A DNA stretch of 64,000 nt. Source: Bacteroides luti (lineage in GTDB: Bacteria; Bacteroidota; Bacteroidia; Bacteroidales; Bacteroidaceae). Positions 26,018 through 34,892 of this stretch are shown one piece after another. How positions within the stretch are numbered: the stretch's first letter is position 1; every line of letters starts with the position of its first letter. Location: the NCBI RefSeq assembly GCF_900128905.1, contig NZ_FQTV01000008.1, positions 62,001 to 126,000 on the forward strand, written 5' to 3'. The position numbers and the translations under genes are program-made. The notes beneath the pieces are model-generated. The model saw only the letters and a list, made by a program, of their open reading frames with translations. It ran no database searches and was not told where the DNA came from.

Positions 26018-26626
26018 ATGCTAATCAAAGTATGTGGCATGAGAGATGCCGGGAATATAACTAAGGTAGAAAGTCTGGGTGTAGATATGATCGGACTCAT
26101 TTTCTATCCGGGCTCTTCCCGATATGTGGCCTGCCCTCCATCCTATCTTCCGGAAAAGGCAAAAAGAGTGGGAGTTTTCGTGAATGAAACAGAAGAGGTA
26201 GTATTAGCTTTGGCCGACAAATTTTCTTTGAATTTTATACAACTTCACGGAACAGAATCACCTGATTATTGTATATCTTTGCGGAACAAAGGATTGAATC
26301 TGATAAAAGTCTTTTCCGTTGCCACACCTGACGATCTGAAAGCAACTGAGAAATACGAAGGACTTTGCAGTTACTTTCTCTTCGACACGAAATGTGAGGG
26401 ACACGGCGGTTCCGGTAAACAATTCGACTGGTCGGTACTCTCCCATTATCACGGACAGACACCTTTTCTATTAAGCGGAGGCATCTCAGCCCAAAGTGTA
26501 GAAGACGTGAAGACTTTTAAGCATGAACGTTTTGCCGGAATAGACCTTAACAGTCGTTTCGAAATATCTCCCGCATTGAAAGATGTAGAGATGCTTAGCA
26601 GGTTTATCAAAGAATTAAGAAAATAA
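26018..26626 (+). CDS. trpF: Phosphoribosylanthranilate isomerase
   Basis: 202 aa, normal for a monofunctional TrpF. IKVCGMRD carries the catalytic Cys; MIGLIFYPGSSRYV, VGVFVNETEE, FIQLHGTESPDYC, FLFDTKCEGHGGSGKQFDW (catalytic Asp) and LLSGGISAQSV match the family in order. It performs the Amadori rearrangement between the TrpD and TrpC steps. Confidence 0.95.
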   Translation: MLIKVCGMRDAGNITKVESLGVDMIGLIFYPGSSRYVACPPSYLPEKAKRVGVFVNETEEVVLALADKFSLNFIQLHGTESPDYCISLRNKGLNLIKVFSVATPDDLKATEKYEGLCSYFLFDTKCEGHGGSGKQFDWSVLSHYHGQTPFLLSGGISAQSVEDVKTFKHERFAGIDLNSRFEISPALKDVEMLSRFIKELRK

Positions 26627-26650
26627 AACGAGCATAAAAAACTAAAAACT

Positions 26651-27424
26651 ATGAATAGAATTAATCAGTTACTGTACAGCAGTACAAAAGGTATCCTTTC
26701 TGTTTATTTCACTGCCGGTTATCCTAACCTCGACGACACAGCCACCATTATCCGTGAACTGGAAAAAAAGGGAGTTCAGATGATTGAAATCGGAATTCCT
26801 TTCAGCGACCCTATGGCCGACGGTCCCGTTATTCAGAACGCATCAACTCAGGCTTTAAGTAATGGAATGACGCTAAAGCTCCTTTTCGAGCAGATAAGAG
26901 ACATTCGTCACCATGTAAAAATTCCACTTATCCTGATGGGTTACCTAAACCCAATCATGCAATATGGTTTCGAAAGCTTCTGCCGTAAATGTGTGGAGTG
27001 TGGCGTTGATGGAATGATTATCCCCGATCTTCCTTTCAAGGACTATCAGGAAAAATATAGAATCATAGCCGAGCGCTACAACCTGAAAATAATTATGTTG
27101 ATTACTCCCGAAACCAGCGAAGAACGCATTCGAATGATTGATGAGCATACAGACGGATTTATCTACATGGTATCTTCAGCAGCCACAACCGGTGCCCAGA
27201 ACGAATTTGATGCAGAAAAGAAAAACTATTTTAAGAGAATAGAAGCCATGAAGCTGAACAATCCTCGTCTTATTGGATTTGGTATTTCAAACAAAGCAAC
27301 CTTCAAGGCTGCCTGCGAGCATGCTTCGGGAGCTATTATCGGAAGTAAATTTGTAACCCTGCTGGGCGAAGAAGAAACTATTTCTGCAGCAGTCGACAAA
27401 CTTATTGCCCAACTGAAAGATTAA
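26651..27424 (+). CDS. trpA: Tryptophan synthase alpha subunit
   Basis: 257 aa. VQMIEIGIPFSDPMADGPVI contains the catalytic Glu and the substrate-binding Asp loop (the PFSDP motif). LILMGYLNPIMQYG, GVDGMIIPDLPFKD and IYMVSSAATTGAQN follow. It cleaves indole-glycerol phosphate to indole, which is channelled to TrpB. Last gene of the operon, ahead of a strong terminator. Confidence 0.96.
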   Translation: MNRINQLLYSSTKGILSVYFTAGYPNLDDTATIIRELEKKGVQMIEIGIPFSDPMADGPVIQNASTQALSNGMTLKLLFEQIRDIRHHVKIPLILMGYLNPIMQYGFESFCRKCVECGVDGMIIPDLPFKDYQEKYRIIAERYNLKIIMLITPETSEERIRMIDEHTDGFIYMVSSAATTGAQNEFDAEKKNYFKRIEAMKLNNPRLIGFGISNKATFKAACEHASGAIIGSKFVTLLGEEETISAAVDKLIAQLKD

Positions 27425-27460
27425 CAACTAATATTGTTACTCTGAAAAAAGATAGAAATT

Positions 27461-27532
27461 AACGCAGATTACCCTGTTTTTAGAACAAACTAAACAAGTT
27501 GGATTCAAAGAACAGTGTAATCTGCGTTTTTT
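27461..27532 (+). terminator. trp operon terminator
   Basis: AACGCAGATTAC (27461-27472) pairs with GTAATCTGCGTT (27517-27528), extended by CTGTT/AACAG, and is followed by a run of T. Confidence 0.8.
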
Positions 27533-27556
27533 AATGAATTATGTTGAAAGAATCAC

Positions 27557-27564
27557 TATCTTTG
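27557..27564 (+). promoter_or_regulatory. -7 element for the asparaginase gene
   Basis: TATCTTTG, 24 bp before the asparaginase ATG. The -33 region is poor (T-rich, no TTTG at 19-21 bp). Confidence 0.5.
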
Positions 27565-27588
27565 CGCCGTAATTAACAACACAACTTT

Positions 27589-28626
27589 ATGATCACAAAA
27601 TATCCTTCAGTATTGTTAATCTACACCGGTGGAACCATTGGTATGATTCAGAACTCGGAAACCGGTGCGTTAGAGAATTTCAACTTCAACCACCTGATGA
27701 AGCATGTTCCCGAACTTAAAAGATTCAACTACCGTATATCTTCCTATCAGTTCGATCCACCAATTGATTCATCCGACATGGAGCCGCAAGCCTGGGCTAA
27801 GCTGGTAAAGATCATCAATTATAACTATGATAATTTCGACGGTTTTGTTATTCTTCATGGTACAGACACCATGGCTTATACAGCCTCTGCTCTCAGTTTT
27901 ATGCTCGAGAATCTAAGTAAACCGGTCATTCTTACAGGATCACAGCTCCCTATCGGAGTGCTTCGCACCGACGGAAAAGAAAATCTGATAACCGCCATAG
28001 AAATTGCAGCTGCAAAGATAGACGGAAAAGCAATAGTACCCGAAGTGTGTATCTTCTTCGAAAACCACCTGATGCGAGGAAACCGCACCACAAAAATAAA
28101 TGCAGAAAACTTCAACGCTTTCCGTTCATTCAATTATCCGCCTTTGGCACGCGTAGGTATTCATATCAAATATGAACCATCACGAATACTTAGGCCCGAT
28201 GACAGTAGACCATTAAAACCACATTTCCTGTTTGATTCAAACGTGGTTATTCTCACTTTATTTCCGGGAATACAGGAAAGCATTGTATCGTCTATTCTAC
28301 ATGCTCCGGGATTAAAAGCTGTTGTCCTGAAAACCTTCGGATCAGGTAATGCACCTCAGAAAGAATGGCTTATCCGGGAACTGTCTGAAGCTACAAGTCG
28401 TGGCATTATTATTGTAAACATCACTCAATGTTCTTCCGGAGCAGTGGAAATGGAACGTTATGGAACAGGACTTCAGCTACTACAAACAGGCGTAATCAGT
28501 GGATACGACAGTACGGTAGAAAGCGCAGTAACTAAATTAATGTTCCTGGTTGGACACGGATATAGCAGCAAAGAAATCCGCTATTTCATGACCACTTCTA
28601 TTGCCGGAGAAATAACCAGAGATTAA
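27589..28626 (+). CDS. ansA: L-asparaginase, type I (cytoplasmic)
   Basis: 345 aa without a signal peptide, which separates it from secreted type II enzymes. LLIYTGGTIGMI carries the nucleophile Thr, and FVILHGTDTMAYTASALSF the second Thr-Asp pair; ILTGSQLPIGVLRTDG and SGYDSTVESAVTK are further family motifs. It hydrolyses asparagine to aspartate and ammonia. It is a single gene downstream of the trp terminator, convergent with the next small gene with a 7 bp gap. Confidence 0.94.
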   Translation: MITKYPSVLLIYTGGTIGMIQNSETGALENFNFNHLMKHVPELKRFNYRISSYQFDPPIDSSDMEPQAWAKLVKIINYNYDNFDGFVILHGTDTMAYTASALSFMLENLSKPVILTGSQLPIGVLRTDGKENLITAIEIAAAKIDGKAIVPEVCIFFENHLMRGNRTTKINAENFNAFRSFNYPPLARVGIHIKYEPSRILRPDDSRPLKPHFLFDSNVVILTLFPGIQESIVSSILHAPGLKAVVLKTFGSGNAPQKEWLIRELSEATSRGIIIVNITQCSSGAVEMERYGTGLQLLQTGVISGYDSTVESAVTKLMFLVGHGYSSKEIRYFMTTSIAGEITRD

Positions 28627-28633
28627 TAATAGA

Positions 28634-28855
28634 CTATTCGTCCAAATCCCTGTATTTCACTTCATCTCTCAGCCAGTAGGAAAGACAGCTTCCCAACCAT
28701 AGCCCGAAAAGGAAGAAAAATACTGTAAAGCAAACACTGCTCACCTTTATATCTATCAGATACAAAGCGAGTATCAGTGCAACATACCCCCAGAAAAGCC
28801 AGGTTATAATTGCACGCCAATTGTGGTATAGAGTATATAATATCTTGTTTATCAT
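28634..28855 (-). CDS. Small membrane protein with two transmembrane helices
   Basis: 73 aa from the ATG at 28855. The frame stays open to 29041, but a -7 element TAAATTTG lies on the minus strand at 28903-28910, inside the longer ORF, so the shorter start is preferred. Two hydrophobic helices (about 14-32 and 39-60: IITWLFWGYVALILALYLI and VCFTVFFFLFGLWLGSCLSY) are followed by a charged tail (RDEVKYRDLDE). Family not recognised. Confidence 0.62.
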   Translation of the reverse strand: MINKILYTLYHNWRAIITWLFWGYVALILALYLIDIKVSSVCFTVFFFLFGLWLGSCLSYWLRDEVKYRDLDE

Positions 28856-29058
28856 AAAGCGTTTCAGAAAATCAATATTGTTCAGTTCAATTGTCAATGA
28901 TGCAAATTTAAATAAATAAATTGAAATCCGGCAATCCTCAGCAATATTATGCCACCCCCCCTCTTCTGCCATCATCTTGTAAAAAATATAATTCCGGTAT
29001 TTTTGCTCTTTTATGAAAAATAAAGCTCTTTTGCTATCCATATATTACAAATATAGCA

Positions 29059-29066
29059 TATATTTG
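29059..29066 (+). promoter_or_regulatory. -7 element for the GltD-like gene
   Basis: TATATTTG about 95 bp before the ATG at 29161; the nearest TTTG (29030-29033) is 25 bp away, longer than the usual 19-21. Confidence 0.45.
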
Positions 29067-29160
29067 CACAGTTTTTGCAAAGTATAGTTTGCAAAACAAT
29101 ATCAAATCAGCAAACTAAGACAATAAACTAAGGAAAAAGATTAAGGTATAACAAAAGCCT

Positions 29161-30474
29161 ATGGAGTCAAAAGATTTAAAATTCGAGGAAGTCAACGAAG
29201 GTTTCAGCATTAAGGAAGCGGTTGACGAAGCAAAAAGATGCTTAAACTGCAAAAATCCTCTTTGCGTACAAGGATGCCCCATTGAGCACAACATCCCCGG
29301 GTGGATTCACCAGTTGTCTATGGGAAACATGGGCGGCGCAATGAGCATTATCAATGAAAAAAGTAACTTACCTGCTGTCTGCGGACGTGTTTGTCCTCAC
29401 GAAAGACAGTGTGAAGGACATTGCATATTAAATAAAAAACAGAACCCTATACGAGTTGGCAAACTGGAGCGGTTTATTGCCGACTTTGACAGCGACATGA
29501 AACTTATCCGCGAAAAGTTGCCTCAGAAAAACCGCGGTAAAGTAGCCATCATTGGTTCCGGTCCTGCCGGACTAACCGTAGCAGGCGATTTAGCTCGTGA
29601 TGGTTTTAATGTAGTAATCTACGAAAGCGAACCCGAACTTGGCGGTGTGTTAATGTATGGTATTCCGGAATATCGCTTACCCAAAGAAGTTGTAAGAAGA
29701 GAAATCCGCAAAATAGAAGGACTTGGAGTTACCTATATACCAAACTTTATAGTTGGCCAAAACACTACAGTCGATGAAATGTTCGATCAAAAGAATTTTG
29801 ATGCAATATTCATAGGTACAGGAACTGCAAAACCAAAGACAATGAATATCCTCGGCTGTAATCTGAAAGGAGTAATTCAGTCTTCATACTTCCTTAGAAT
29901 TGTCAGTTTATGCAACAGCGACAGTATCGACAAGAGCGAAGTACCAGTAAAGGAAGGAGATGTTGTAGGTGTAGTCGGTTGCGGAAACGTGGCTATGGAT
30001 GCAGCCAGAACAGCACTTCGTATGGGAGCTAAAGAAGTCTACGTTATTTATTACAGAGACTTGAAAAACATGACGGCACTGAAAGCAGAATATAACGAAG
30101 CACTGGAAGAAGGAGTACAATTCTTATGGAATACAGATACTCAGGAATTCCTTGGTGAGCGAGGTCGTTTAAAAGCTATCAAAGCTATGACCAGTGAAGG
30201 AGAAAAAATAATCCCAATGGATAAAATTCTGTTGGCCATCGGTTCACAACCGGCAAACCGTATTGTATCAACCACATCAGGAATCAATGTCGACGAAAGA
30301 GGATATGTAATTACTAAAGAACGCCCTTATGGTATGACCACCCGTAAAGGTGTCTTTGCCGGCGGAGATGTAGTCAACACACCTCAGACTGTAGTACTTG
30401 CCATGCGAGATGCAAAAAAAGTAGCAGCAGGTATTGCTCAGTTTGTTGATGCTAAAAAATTACTCGAAGAATAA
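29161..30474 (+). CDS. gltD: GltD-like NADPH-dependent FAD oxidoreductase (glutamate synthase small subunit family)
   Basis: 437 aa. The N-terminal cysteine-rich domain (CLNCKNPLCVQGCP, then CGRVCPHERQCEGHC) binds two 4Fe-4S clusters. An FAD Rossmann motif follows (AIIGSGPAGLTVAGDLARDG), then an NAD(P) motif (GVVGCGNVAMDAARTALRMG) and a C-terminal GVFAGGDVVNTPQTVV. It belongs to the GltD/NfnB/GltA group that moves electrons from NADPH. The large glutamate synthase subunit and an NfnA-like partner are absent next to it, so the gene name is provisional. Confidence 0.85.
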   Translation: MESKDLKFEEVNEGFSIKEAVDEAKRCLNCKNPLCVQGCPIEHNIPGWIHQLSMGNMGGAMSIINEKSNLPAVCGRVCPHERQCEGHCILNKKQNPIRVGKLERFIADFDSDMKLIREKLPQKNRGKVAIIGSGPAGLTVAGDLARDGFNVVIYESEPELGGVLMYGIPEYRLPKEVVRREIRKIEGLGVTYIPNFIVGQNTTVDEMFDQKNFDAIFIGTGTAKPKTMNILGCNLKGVIQSSYFLRIVSLCNSDSIDKSEVPVKEGDVVGVVGCGNVAMDAARTALRMGAKEVYVIYYRDLKNMTALKAEYNEALEEGVQFLWNTDTQEFLGERGRLKAIKAMTSEGEKIIPMDKILLAIGSQPANRIVSTTSGINVDERGYVITKERPYGMTTRKGVFAGGDVVNTPQTVVLAMRDAKKVAAGIAQFVDAKKLLEE

Positions 30475-30500
30475 TATCTTTCTTTAATCATGAATAAAAA

Positions 30501-30538
30501 ATAAAGAGGTAGTTTCACACATTGAACTACCTCTTTAT
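30501..30538. terminator. Bidirectional terminator
   Basis: Perfect 14 bp stem ATAAAGAGGTAGTT (30501-30514) with 30525-30538, 10 nt loop, between convergent genes. Confidence 0.75.
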
Positions 30539-30593
30539 ACTTTTAAGTCACAAAACAATCAAACGATTATTCTGAATTTATCTGATATACTAA

Positions 30594-31892
30594 TTAATTT
30601 ACTCCCTTTGGTCTCTTTACTCTTTTAGCAGCCATAATCAAACGGATAGACTTATCATAAGTAAGATAACCCCATACCCAGTTAACCAAAACCATCACTT
30701 TATTTCTTATCCCCAGAATAGAACGCAAGTGAATAACCAGCCAGATAATCCAGGCAAACCAACCATGCATTTTCAGTTGATTAAAATCGGCCACAGCTTT
30801 ATTTCTACCCACAGTAGCCAATGAACCAAGATTACGGTAATGGAAAGGTTTTAACTTCTTACCCTTTTCCATATTCTTCAAGTTAGAAGCAAGTAAGTCG
30901 CCTTGCTGTATAGCTACCTGAGCCAATTGTGGATGTCCGTTAGGATAATCTTTCTCAGCTGTCATTATACAAACATCACCAATGGCAAATACATTATCCA
31001 GACCAATAACCTTATTATGCTCATCCACCTTAATTCGTCTTCCTCTTCCAAGGAATTCCGAACCAATATTATCAAAAGAAGTACCTGTTACACCACTCAC
31101 CCAGATAAAATTACGAGTAGGTATATCCATTCCGTTATCAAGAATTACTTTTCCTTCTCTATAATCCTGCACCAAAGTATTCAGCATCACATTCACTCCC
31201 ATTCCTCTTAAGAATTTTTCTGCATTAGCCGAAGCCTGAGGAGACATAGCACTAAGCAATTTAGGAGTAGCTTCAATCAGGTAAATATTCACCTTATGAA
31301 CCTCCATCTCTGGATAATCTTTAGGAATCACAAATCGTTTCATTTCCGAAAGAGCACCAGAAACTTCAACACCAGTAGCACCACCACCCACAATTACAAT
31401 ATTCTGCAAAGCCTGTCTTTCTTTAAGATCAGCAGTAGTGAGAGATCTCTCCAGATTGGCAAGCAAGATATTACGCATGCTCATAGCCTCTTCCACAGTT
31501 TTCATTGGCAATGCCACATCCTCAATATTCTGATTTCCAAAGTAATTAGTTTCTGTTCCCGAAGCAATTACCAGATAGTCATATTTTAGCTTACCAATAG
31601 ATGTCTCTATCAGATTCTCTTTGGCATTAACTCCTGTTACATCTGCCCAACGGAAATAAAAATCTTTTCTTTTCTGGAAAATTTTACGGAAAGGGAAAGC
31701 AATGGAACTTGGTTCCAATCCGGCCGAAGCCACCTCGTAGATCATAGGAAGGAACTGGTGATAATTGTTTCTATCGACCAATACAACCTGAAATCCACTA
31801 TTACATAACTTATTTGCAAGTTTCAGACCACCAAATCCACCACCTACAATTACAACACGTTTTTTACCTACACTCGGTACATTAAAATCCAT
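30594..31892 (-). CDS. ndh: Type II NADH:quinone oxidoreductase
   Basis: 432 aa. VVIVGGGFGGLKLANKL is the FAD-binding motif and IVIVGGGATGVEVSGAL the NADH-binding one; NYHQFLPMIYEVASAGLEPS and VFAIGDVCIM are typical of NDH-2. The C-terminal 70 residues include a hydrophobic stretch (GWFAWIIWLVIHL) for membrane attachment. It passes electrons from NADH to menaquinone without pumping protons. It has its own strong promoter. Confidence 0.93.
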   Translation of the reverse strand: MDFNVPSVGKKRVVIVGGGFGGLKLANKLCNSGFQVVLVDRNNYHQFLPMIYEVASAGLEPSSIAFPFRKIFQKRKDFYFRWADVTGVNAKENLIETSIGKLKYDYLVIASGTETNYFGNQNIEDVALPMKTVEEAMSMRNILLANLERSLTTADLKERQALQNIVIVGGGATGVEVSGALSEMKRFVIPKDYPEMEVHKVNIYLIEATPKLLSAMSPQASANAEKFLRGMGVNVMLNTLVQDYREGKVILDNGMDIPTRNFIWVSGVTGTSFDNIGSEFLGRGRRIKVDEHNKVIGLDNVFAIGDVCIMTAEKDYPNGHPQLAQVAIQQGDLLASNLKNMEKGKKLKPFHYRNLGSLATVGRNKAVADFNQLKMHGWFAWIIWLVIHLRSILGIRNKVMVLVNWVWGYLTYDKSIRLIMAAKRVKRPKGVN

Positions 31893-31979
31893 AACTGTTA
31901 CCTATTATTATGTTAATCCTATTAAAAACAAATTATCCCCCAATATAGTTTTTAACCGATCTTTGTAACGTATCGGGTG

Positions 31980-32011
31980 CAAAATTAGTTGAAAAATATA
32001 TGAAAAGCAAA
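31980..32011 (-). promoter_or_regulatory. Consensus promoter for ndh
   Basis: On the minus strand TTTG (32008-32011), a 20 bp spacer and TAATTTTG (31980-31987); 5' leader of about 80 nt. The rest of the 484 bp gap 31893-32376 is AT-rich; a -7-like TACATTTG at 32284-32291 may serve the plus-strand LruC gene. No gene seen. Confidence 0.78.
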
Positions 32012-32376
32012 TAAAATAAAAAAATGTTAATGCTATTTCTTCATTTATTTCAAAAAATAGCAGAATAGAGCTACAATCTGTAACCTGATATTCATCTAAA
32101 AAATTCAAAAGCGATATTTTTGGCTAAAAAAACTTTCATAGCAATATTTATTAATGAACCAACAGTCACAAACCAGCCATTTACAAGTATTTAAAAAAGA
32201 ACTATCATTATTCAAAACAACTAATTTATGTTAATTAATGATTTAAAATTAAGACAAATTAGTAAAAATAGATTTAATATATATACATTTGCATGAATTT
32301 AGAATAAATATAATTATATCATTTTTACTAGAGAGTAATAAAAGAGTGTTCAATAGATTATTGGAATAAGTATAAT

Positions 32377-34713
32377 ATGAAAACGACGACAAAAAAAATG
32401 ATGGCATTAGCAGCCATCACATCAGCCTTTTTACTAACGGGCTGTCAAAAAGATCTCTATGATCCGAATTATGATGGAAATGCAATTATCTCAGGAATCC
32501 CTGACAGTTTCAACTGGTCTACAATTTCTTCTGTTAATCTTACGGTTAACGTGAATGATCAATACAATGGAGAATATTATTATACAGTTGAAGTATATGA
32601 TAACAATCCTTTGTTTAATACAAATGCAAAATTATTAACTAAAGGAGTCGCAAAAAAGGGTGAAGCCTATGCTTCAGCATTCTCTATACCTCAGAATCTT
32701 ACTACATTATATATTCAACAAACGAGTCCAACAGGGAATAGAGAAGTTAAAATGCTCACAATCACATCCGGCTCTTTAACATGTGATTTTAGCACTGCAG
32801 TATCTGTAAAAAGTTCATCTGCAACTACCCGTTCAATAGCAACTAAAGCAGAAACTTTCATATATACTACTTATACAGAACCAGCTAAAGCCACTGTAAT
32901 TGGTAGCACCAATCACATTATTGCAACAGGAGGAACTTACATAGTTGACAAAGACTACACTGGTGATATTACTTTCCCTGGAGAAGGAAATGCGACATTA
33001 TATATAAAAGGAACGTGGACTAACACAGCTAGTTCTTTTACATTACAAGGAGGAATGAACATAATAGTACTAAACGGAGGAGAAATAGCTACAAATACAG
33101 ATCTATCAATAACAGGAAGTAGTAATCCTTCAATTGTTGTTATGCCTGGTGGTAAATTTAATGATCCAAACAATAAAAATATCGCTATAAATTTCGATAC
33201 CAATGGAACAATTATCAATCAGGGAACATTTAATATTCAAAAATTAACTTTGCCAAGTTCAGCATCATTACACAATAATGGTACGATGTCAATGGACGAA
33301 TTAATAATAAATAGTGCTAATACTGTAGTAAATGATAATATTCTTACTGCTGGAAAAATGGACTTGACTAATGGAACAATAACCAATAATAGTGAAATGA
33401 TTATTAATGGAGATGTAACTACTAACGGAACCAATATTAACAACAGCGGAAGCTTTACTGCTACAAACATGTCCTTAGGTGGAGGTATTATTACAAATAA
33501 TTGTAAAATTGTTATAAGCAACAAACTTTCCACATCAATGCAAAAACCCACTTTAAATATGGGTTCAGGTTCTTGGCTACAAGCTAAAGAACTTAATGTT
33601 GGATCGCTAGAAGCAAATATGAATAGTGCTTCTATCTTCTACATTTCAGATATAGCAACATTTTCAAATAACACTTCCTTTAATGGAACAGGCGATGCAT
33701 ACGCCCTACTTAAAATGAAGTCAGTAGTAATATCTGGGAATTGGGATCTATTATCATATAATGGAAAGCTTAAAGTCGAAGCAGATAATCATGATTCTCA
33801 TTACACTTTAAATAGTGGAGCTACTATTTCTAAATTAAATGAAGCAGAAATAACAATACCTTCTACACCTTGTACAGATGGAAACACACCTGGTGGCAAA
33901 ACTCCTTCCAATCCAACTTTCCCTATTGTAATAAATACCAATAGTTATTATACTTATACAATGGAAGATCAGTGGCCCTATTATGGAGACTATGACATGA
34001 ATGATATCGTTGTTACAATTACACCCCAATATAAAACAGACAATAAAGGCTACGTAGAAGAAATGACTATTATAGCAAAATTAAAAGCTATTGGTGCTAC
34101 AAAGTCTTTAGGTGCAGCATTCCAACTAGATAAAGTTGCAGCTAATAATGTTACCAATGTCATTTATTCACCAACCTCTACAGATAAATCCGTATTTGAA
34201 GTTACAGGAACAAATGTAGAAAAAGATCAGGCATTAGCTGTAATACCTTTATTTGATAATGCGCACAGTTTCCTTGGATCTTCAGGAATTACAAATACTT
34301 CTACAGGAAGTCAAAGTATTCCAGTTAAAACCGTTGAGGTTACTATTACTTTTAACAAGAAAACTGTCATAAAAGATAATTTAGATGTTAAGTATTTAAA
34401 TTTCTTTATTGTTACAGATAAACAAAAAACAAATAGAACAGAAATACACCTTGCTGGATACAATCCTACAGACAAAGTGAATGCAAGCTTATTTGGAACA
34501 GGAAACGATTCATCTAGTAGCACAACTAAATACATTAGCAAATCGAACCTGGTTTGGGGTATGGTAATACCTGATGATTTCAGTTATCCAGTAGAAAACA
34601 CAAGTATCTTAACTGCATACCCAGACTTTAAACCATGGGCCGTTTCTGGTGGAACAACTAATACAGACTGGTATAATTCTTCCAAAGCAGACAGTCAATA
34701 TATCTACAAATAA
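32377..34713 (+). CDS. LruC-domain surface lipoprotein
   Basis: 778 aa. Lipobox LTGC (Cys23) followed by QKDLYDPNYDGN. An N-terminal beta domain (about 40-140, FNWSTISSVNLTVNVND) precedes a long Asn/Thr/Gly-rich central region (about 190-500) with short repeating strands (NNGTMSMDELIINSAN, TNNSEMIINGDVTTNG), which suggests a right-handed beta helix. The C-terminal LruC domain (about 525-760) includes YTMEDQWPYYGDYDMNDIVV, an Asp-rich likely Ca-binding loop, and LNFFIVTDK. Probably surface-exposed; function unknown. It is paralogous to the next gene along its whole length. Confidence 0.85.
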   Translation: MKTTTKKMMALAAITSAFLLTGCQKDLYDPNYDGNAIISGIPDSFNWSTISSVNLTVNVNDQYNGEYYYTVEVYDNNPLFNTNAKLLTKGVAKKGEAYASAFSIPQNLTTLYIQQTSPTGNREVKMLTITSGSLTCDFSTAVSVKSSSATTRSIATKAETFIYTTYTEPAKATVIGSTNHIIATGGTYIVDKDYTGDITFPGEGNATLYIKGTWTNTASSFTLQGGMNIIVLNGGEIATNTDLSITGSSNPSIVVMPGGKFNDPNNKNIAINFDTNGTIINQGTFNIQKLTLPSSASLHNNGTMSMDELIINSANTVVNDNILTAGKMDLTNGTITNNSEMIINGDVTTNGTNINNSGSFTATNMSLGGGIITNNCKIVISNKLSTSMQKPTLNMGSGSWLQAKELNVGSLEANMNSASIFYISDIATFSNNTSFNGTGDAYALLKMKSVVISGNWDLLSYNGKLKVEADNHDSHYTLNSGATISKLNEAEITIPSTPCTDGNTPGGKTPSNPTFPIVINTNSYYTYTMEDQWPYYGDYDMNDIVVTITPQYKTDNKGYVEEMTIIAKLKAIGATKSLGAAFQLDKVAANNVTNVIYSPTSTDKSVFEVTGTNVEKDQALAVIPLFDNAHSFLGSSGITNTSTGSQSIPVKTVEVTITFNKKTVIKDNLDVKYLNFFIVTDKQKTNRTEIHLAGYNPTDKVNASLFGTGNDSSSSTTKYISKSNLVWGMVIPDDFSYPVENTSILTAYPDFKPWAVSGGTTNTDWYNSSKADSQYIYK

Positions 34714-34734
34714 AGAAATTATTTACCAAATAAT

Positions 34735-34780
34735 AAAAGAAGAAAGAGCGAGATTAATTTCTCGCTCTTTCTTCTTTTAT
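34735..34780 (+). terminator. Terminator between the two LruC genes
   Basis: Perfect 19 bp stem (34735-34753 with 34760-34778) around a 6 nt loop TTAATT, with a T-rich right arm. Very stable, so the two paralogues are separate transcription units. Confidence 0.85.
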
Positions 34781-34813
34781 AAATAATGATAATCAAATTT
34801 ATACTATTTAATA

Positions 34814-34844
34814 ATTGTATAATCAAACAAAAATTATATTTTTG
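34814..34844 (+). promoter_or_regulatory. Promoter candidate for the second LruC gene
   Basis: ATTG (34814-34817), a 19 bp spacer and TATTTTTG (34837-34844), about 50 bp before the ATG. Confidence 0.55.
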
Positions 34845-34892
34845 TAACAACAGTAGTTTTATAATATAGCTACAATATGATAATTCCAGCTT

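Noticed and set aside
31908..32108. Minus-strand 66-codon ORF upstream of ndh
   Set aside because: It covers the consensus ndh promoter; composition is that of AT-rich noncoding DNA.
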